A DNA stretch of 47,999 nucleotides from Ophiosphaerella korrae (taxonomy: Eukaryota; Ascomycota; Dothideomycetes; Pleosporales; Phaeosphaeriaceae). The notes beneath the pieces are model-generated. The model ran no database searches, was not told the DNA's origin, and saw only the letters and a list, made by a program, of their open reading frames with translations. The stretch lies in the NCBI GenBank assembly GCA_028456385.1, contig JALNQF010000319.1, positions 1 to 47,999 of the forward strand, given 5' to 3'. A program made the translations under genes and the position numbers. Numbering within the stretch: the stretch's first letter is position 1; each line of letters starts with the position of its first letter. This document shows positions 41,810 through 47,999 of the stretch, one piece after another.

Positions 41810-44800
41810 ACTTATAAGCTACTAGGAAGTCGACTCTAAGAGAGCCTATTACAATAGTAGCTAGAAGTAAAAGTAAAAGTAGTAAAAAACTTAATAAAGT
41901 ATTTATAAGTATATTTTAAACTTTTATTAAAACTTAAGTAACTTATATCTAACTCTAAGTTAATAAAGTAAAAAAAGTATAAAAGTCTACTTTATAAAGC
42001 TTAAAGAGCTAGTAGTTAATAGAAAAAATTTAGAGTAGTATAAAAACTTAAAAGTAAGTTAAAACTACTAAAGAAAGTACTTTAAAAGTACTTACTAATA
42101 CTAAAAAGAGATAAAAAGTAAAGAGAACTAAAAAAAACTTAATAAATAAAGGCTTTATCTACTATAAAGGAAATAGTAGCTAGAAAACTATTAGACTTAC
42201 TTTTAAGTATAGTATAACTTTAAAGATACTAGCTATAAGTTTACTAGTAAAAAAGATTATTAATAGAGCTCTAAAAGTAGCTAGAAGTTTTAAAGTTATT
42301 ATCTTTAGGCTTATCTATACTATAAACTACTAAGTAAACCTTAAGCTTATAAGAATATACTTACTTACTAAGTATTATAAGAATATACTTATTAGCTACT
42401 TAATAACTTTAAGAAATATATTAGTAAATAAAATACTAACTATTAGCTACTATAATATTATATATAAAGGACGTAGTAATAAAGTAGCTAGAAAACTAAG
42501 TAGCTATAAATATAAAAGTATTATTATAAGTATACTCTTACTTAAAGAGCTTAGTAATATAGTAGTAACTTTTAGTAAAACTTTTAACTTAAAAGAGTAC
42601 TTACTTATACTTAGCTTCTAAACTACTAAAAATATATTAGTAGAGCTCTAAAAGACTATTAAGATAAAACTAAGTAAAAAGAAAAATAAACTTAAAGACT
42701 TACTTAACTTATAATTATAGCTCTAAATATAATAATAAATATAAAAGCTATTAAAGTAGATAATACTTTTATTATTAAAAAATATAGAGTATTTAATACT
42801 ACTATAAATATAAGTAGTATAGCTATAATTACTTTTCTCTTAAAAACTATAAGCTATAGCCTTATTAGAGCCTAGTAGTAGTAGCTTTAGTAGTAAAGCT
42901 ATATAAAAGCTAATAGTTTTCTAAGTATACTAACTTATATAAACTATAGCTTTATAATAAGCTTATATCTTTTAAAAATTATTAATTAAAAAAAGATCTT
43001 ATAAGTATTTAGCTTAAGTAGCTAAAAAGTTTTAAGTAAGTATTTTTTAACTTTTATAATAGTATATCTAATAATATAGCTAGTAGAAAAGAGACTAAAA
43101 GCTATTAGAAGTATAAAAAAAGCTTTAAAGTTATAAGAATAAATATTATTAAAACTATTTTACTAATAAGCTTTATTTTTATACTTATTATAGTAAGTAT
43201 ATATAAACTCTTAAATAAAAAAAAAAACTTAGCTAAAGTTATAATCTTTAAAAATATTAAGAGCTTAGTTAAAATAGTTATAAAGTAAGCTAAGTAAGAG
43301 AAAGTAGTTAAAAAAATAAGTAATAACTAAGAAAAAGTATAGTTAGTAAAACCTAAAAGCTTATAAGTAAAAAAGTTAGATACTTACTTTTATACTAAAA
43401 ATAATATATTATAAAAATAGAGTAAAAAGCTTTACTTTTAGTTTAATAGTAATATAAAAGTAGTTTACTTAGGTTATAAAGTAGCTAAAAAGAATTATTA
43501 CTACTATAGTTACTTTAGCTAAGCTAGCTAGCTATATAAAAGCTAAGTTAGAAATTAAAAGTAGCTATAATAATTAAAATAAAAAGTAAATAAAAGAATA
43601 AAGTAAAGAAACTAGTAAAAGAGTATAGAGTAGCTAAAATAAGCTTAAAGAATAGAAGAAGAAAATAGAATAAAAAATAGAGAAATAAAGTTTAAGTATA
43701 CTACTAGAAAGTATTTATAACTTTACTAAAAACTATAGAAGCTAATAACTATAAAAACTAAACTATTAGTAAAAATATTTAAATATAGAGCCTAATAGCT
43801 TTATACTAGCTTAACTAATAAATATATATATATATAAGAAAAGAGTTAGCTATTAAAAATTAATAAATAAAAGAAAAATTTAGTATATAAAGATATATTA
43901 AGTAAAAATTTTTTATAAAAAAGTAAAAAACTACTATAGCTTATAAAGTATATATATAAAAAAAATACGTAAAAAAGTAGTAGTTACTACTACAAGATAT
44001 ATAATACGTTAGTATAAAAATTTTATTAAATAACTTAGAAACTATATAAATACTATATAAATAACTTTTTAGAAGTTAGATCTAAAGTCTTTAGAAGAGA
44101 GGCGTTATAAGTAGAAAATAAAAGTAGTATCTTTAAAGTTTTAAGCTATAGCTAAAATACTCTAAATAAAAATAATAGCTAATATAAAGAAATAGAAGTA
44201 GTATAACTTAAGCTTTATATTAAGTTATAGTACTAGTAAAACTAGTATTCTTTAGAGTAAGCCTAAGTAAGTTATAGCTATAGCTAGAGTTAGGTTAGTA
44301 ATTTATAGACAATATATAGTAATTAATACCTAAAAAGCTATAAGTTACTTAAGAAGAAGAATATACTTAGAAACTTAATATCTTCTATCTCTTTTATTAA
44401 TATTAGTATTTTAAGTAAAAAGCTTAGGTTACTCTTTATCTAAATATAAAGTTAGCGCTAGATACTAAACTATTTATAAGTGTAGAACTAAATTATAAAT
44501 CTAAATTATTTTAGATCTAATAGTTTAAATACTTTACTACTAATAAAATAAAAAAGAGGTTAGAAATTAAAGTAGGTTTTACTATTTTTTTTTTTTTAGC
44601 TAAAAGCTCTTAAGTAAATATAGTAGCTTAATAAGACTTAGCTCTTAAAAAAAAGTAGAAGTATATAGTAAAGTTTTATAAAAAAAAATAGTAAAAAAAA
44701 AGTAAGTTGTTACTAAAAAAATATAAGTACTAAGAGCTTATAAGAAAGTAAACTATTAAAGAAAAATAGTATAAAAAAAGGTATAGCTAATAAGCCTTTA

Positions 44801-47800
44801 AGTAATAAAATATTATCTATAAAAGTATAAATAATATTTATAGTTAGTTTAGCTAATAAAGTTTAAGTTCTCTAAAACTAATAAACTTTTAAGCTCTAGA
44901 TCTATATTAAGTATATAACTTTATAATAGTAGTAAAGAAATTAAAGAAAATATACTTAATCTTAGATACTTCTTTAGTAATAGTTTAATTAATAGCTATC
45001 TTTTCTAGAAACTCTCTAATATAAAAGTATATTTTTTACTCTAAGATATTATTTATAGTAGTATAAGTATAAGTAACTATATAGAGTAGACTTATTAAGT
45101 AAAGTAAGATAAGTTAAGTAATATTAAAGTTAAAATTAGCTTAATACTACTATATTATCTTATATAAAGTTAATATACGTATAATACTAATACTAAATAC
45201 TATAATATTAAGCTAATAAAAGAAAAGCTTAAAGAGATTACTTTAGAGTAGCTTAATAAAGCTATTATTAGGCGTAGTTCTAAAAAAAAAGTATATAGTA
45301 AGATTTTACTAGACTATATAAGTAGCTTACTTCTTACTATATATATAACCTATATAGTTACTAGAGGTAAAAAAAGTAAGAAAATTATAATATTTTTCTA
45401 GTAACTACTTTAGAACTACTTAAGCCTTCTTAATTATATTAGAGCTTAGTATAAAGTAAAGCCTAAGCCTAAAATAGTTATAATATTAAAAGAAGAAAAT
45501 AAGTATATTTATATTCTTTTAAGTAAGATAGAAAAAAGAATTAAAAAAGAGAGATTAGTTACTTTTAATTTTAAGCTAGATTTAAAGTAAAAGTACTTTA
45601 TACTTAAGTATATACTATAAAAGCTAAGAACTTTCTTAAGCTACTACTTATATTTTAACTTTATTTATAAAATAAAAGACTATAATTATAAACTTTAAGA
45701 TATATATAAAGTAAAAAAATTTATTAAAGTAAAGTATAAAAAAAAGTATATTTAGAGTAAAGAAGTTATAAGTAAAAATTATAGCATTAATATTACTAGA
45801 ACTTATATCTAGCTTTAGCTATACTAAAATTATATATATATATTTATTTAAAACTATAAAGCTTTTCTATACTTATAATATTAGAGATATAATCTATCTA
45901 GTATATAAAGTAAAAATCTACTCTTTTTTTACTTTAACTTTAGCTTCTAATCTTTTTTTACTAATTAAAACCTTAATAAAAAGTAACTAAGAAGATATAA
46001 TAAATATAATAAAGTAAATCTTAAAAGTACTACTTAGTCTAAATTAATACTAGTAAGCTTAAAGATAAAAATATAGTAGTTTAAGTAAGTCTTTTATTTA
46101 GTTAGTAAAAGAGATAATACTAAAGTTTATATCTTAAAAGTAATATAAATAGTATATTTTTATTTTATATATATTAATAGGCGTTGTATAATAGATATAT
46201 TAAGTAGTTAAAATATATTAGCTAACTAAATAAGTACTAAGCTTCTAACTCTAAAATAGATTTAGTTTATTTTAAGTACTTACGTAATCTATATAGCTAT
46301 AAGTTAGTATAAGTAAAACTTACTTTTTTATATATTTTAATACTAAAGCTATAAATAAAAAGGTTTAAAGTATTAAGCTATAAAAGATAGTACTATATAA
46401 GTTAAGCTTAGAGATAATAATATAAATATATTTTTTAGAGAAAAGTAAATTATAAATATTTAGAATTAATATTAGCTATAAAAGTTTATTTTATTAGTAA
46501 GATTATAGGCGTTACTACTACTTATTTAGAAGTAGCTAGCTCTTAGATAACTATAATCTCTTCTACTTACTATAGTCTACTTTACTAAAAAGAGTATCTA
46601 ATTCTTAAGTAGCTATAAGCTCTTTTATAAATAAAAATAATATACTAATATTAAAAGCTTTTATATTACTTTATTTTAGTAATATAATAAACTTATTAGA
46701 TATTTCTATATAAATATATATCTAGTAGGTTTAGCTTTTTCTAAAATAAAATAGATTATTAATTTACTTAAGTATATACTAATTATTTACCTAAAATCTA
46801 ATAGAGCTTTAAATACTAGATTACTATACTATATTAAGTATAAAATATACTTTATAATTATATACTTCTTTTTATATATTTCTAGAGCTAAGTCTAATTT
46901 AAAGTAAAATAAAAAAGTAATTAAATAGTATACTACTATATTAATACTTATAGATAATTATTAATATATTTCTATATTTAATATTAGCTTTAAAATTCTT
47001 TTTATATTATCTAGTTTTAGTTTAGTAGTTTTAAAATTAATAATAAGATAGTAAATTTTTAAAAGAATTTATATAGTAGGTCTAATAGATTTATAAGCTT
47101 ATCTTACTATTTTCTTATATATTTTCTCTATAATTAGATCCTAGATTTATATAAATATTTTATTTTTCTAAATATTATAGTATTCTTCTATAAAAGCTTT
47201 ATAATTTTTTTACTTTATTTTACTAGTACCTAATAATATAATAAAGTTAGGCTCTTTAAAAAAAAGAAATATTACTAATACTTTAGAAAGTACCTAGAGT
47301 AGTAAGTTATTTTTAAAAAGCTTTATATCTTAGAATATACTAACTTTATTAATAGATTTAGAGAGAAAGAAACTATAAAGTATAGTTAACTACTTAAAAT
47401 AAAATAAAGAAAATAAGACTTATATAAGTGTAGTAGATATAGAATATATACTAGTACTTAGTTAGTTATTAGTTAGGTAGTAAGTTAAGCTAATCTTATA
47501 TTTCTTAGAGTAAGATATTTTTAAACCTATCTTTTAGCTTTATAATATATTTCTCTTAATAGTTATTAGAAAGAATATTAAAAGTATATATTTAGGACTT
47601 ACTTTAATTACTATTATATTTACTAACTTTATTATAATTAGTAAAAAACTAATAAAATAGATAGTTACTATCTATAGTAACTAGTAAGCTAATTTTTATT
47701 CTTATTAACGTTATATAAAAGTAGTTTAAGATACTTTTATTTATAATTAAGTTGTTTAGTATAGTATTAATATTTCTAGCTAAGTATAAGCTATTAGTAA

Positions 47801-47914
47801 AATATACTATTATAATCTTAATTATATAAAAAATTAATAAAATATAAAAAAGAACTTATTATTTATAAACTTATCTTACTATTTCTAAAAACGCTTTAAT
47901 TAACTCTTCTAGAA
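41810..47914. other. AT-rich RIP-degraded repeat sequence, family not resolved
   Basis: Six kilobases of TA-dominated DNA with stops in every frame. A plus-strand stretch near 46430-46560 (VNYKYLELILAIK, then TYYSLLY) faintly resembles the region after the palm of a LINE-type reverse transcriptase. Near 43480-43530 a Y/K-rich stretch could be a decayed zinc knuckle. Neither is strong enough for a call. No gene or RNA seen. Confidence 0.45.
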
Positions 47915-47999
47915 GTGTAAGGTAGACTTTACGCAAGATAACTTAATAAGGTAGTTTTAATAATTAACTAAAAAGAGTAAATAGTAGATAAAGCTATCT
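47915..47999. repeat. Dispersed repeat R, copy 2, cut by window end
   Basis: TGTAAGGTAGACTTTACGC... matches 5716-5800 in the same orientation and is the less mutated of the two. The element it belongs to must extend beyond the window. Confidence 0.7.

Noticed and set aside
46430..46560. LINE reverse transcriptase in the right AT-rich block
   Set aside because: Only a faint match over some 40 codons with stops; no catalytic box seen, so not called.

Overview
The window looks like a piece of a filamentous ascomycete (Pezizomycotina) genome, probably a Dothideomycete. The evidence is: short introns (45-98 bases) with GTRNGT donors, CTAAC/CTGAC-like branch sites and YAG acceptors; LysM and hevein-type chitin-binding secreted proteins; a Ppo-type fatty acid oxygenase; a HET-domain remnant; and transposons that look RIP-mutated (CpA to TpA, many CAG/CAA codons turned to TAG/TAA). 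The exact order (for example Pleosporales) is inference only.

Layout. Positions 1 to about 7.6 kb and about 29.7 kb to the end are extremely AT-rich, TA-dominated and almost without open frames. They are graveyards of LTR retrotransposons: a minus-strand Ty3/Gypsy at 1-4640; a minus-strand element with gag-like zinc knuckles at about 5.8-7.49 kb; LTR copies of one family at 7487-7933, 31818-32205, 33487-33934 and 41426-41809; and two oppositely oriented truncated copies of the same chromodomain Gypsy (33487-36356 minus, 36357-41809 plus). The material at 29.4-31.8, 32.2-33.5 and 41.8-47.9 kb is equally decayed and I could not assign it to a family.

Between them lies a gene island of normal composition (about 7.6-29.7 kb). 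Its left part resembles an effector-type subcompartment: a broken LysM plus triple chitin-binding gene (8.3-9.2 kb), a small secreted Kex2-site protein (12179-12628) and an intact two-exon LysM protein with a novel-looking 8-Cys tail (13395-13991, minus). The middle has two conserved-looking minus-strand genes, an unknown 425-residue protein (15590-16867) and the complex I assembly factor NDUFAF3 (17107-17851). The right part has a decayed Ppo-type oxygenase (about 18.8-21.9 kb, plus) facing, tail to tail, a large eight-exon patatin-like phospholipase with a long Q/P-rich N-terminus and a C-terminal array of Cys/His zinc-finger-like units (22082-26216, minus). Then come a pogo-type transposase remnant, a 434-bp TIR element with TA target duplication, and a HET-domain fragment with two TAG stops at the AT-rich edge.

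Working together: the chitin-binding proteins are of the kind that shield or mask chitin. The patatin/Ppo pair could once have formed a lipid-release and oxygenation module, but the Ppo partner is now broken as read. The patatin-zinc-array protein, reconstructed here from eight phase-consistent exons, is the most interesting intact gene.
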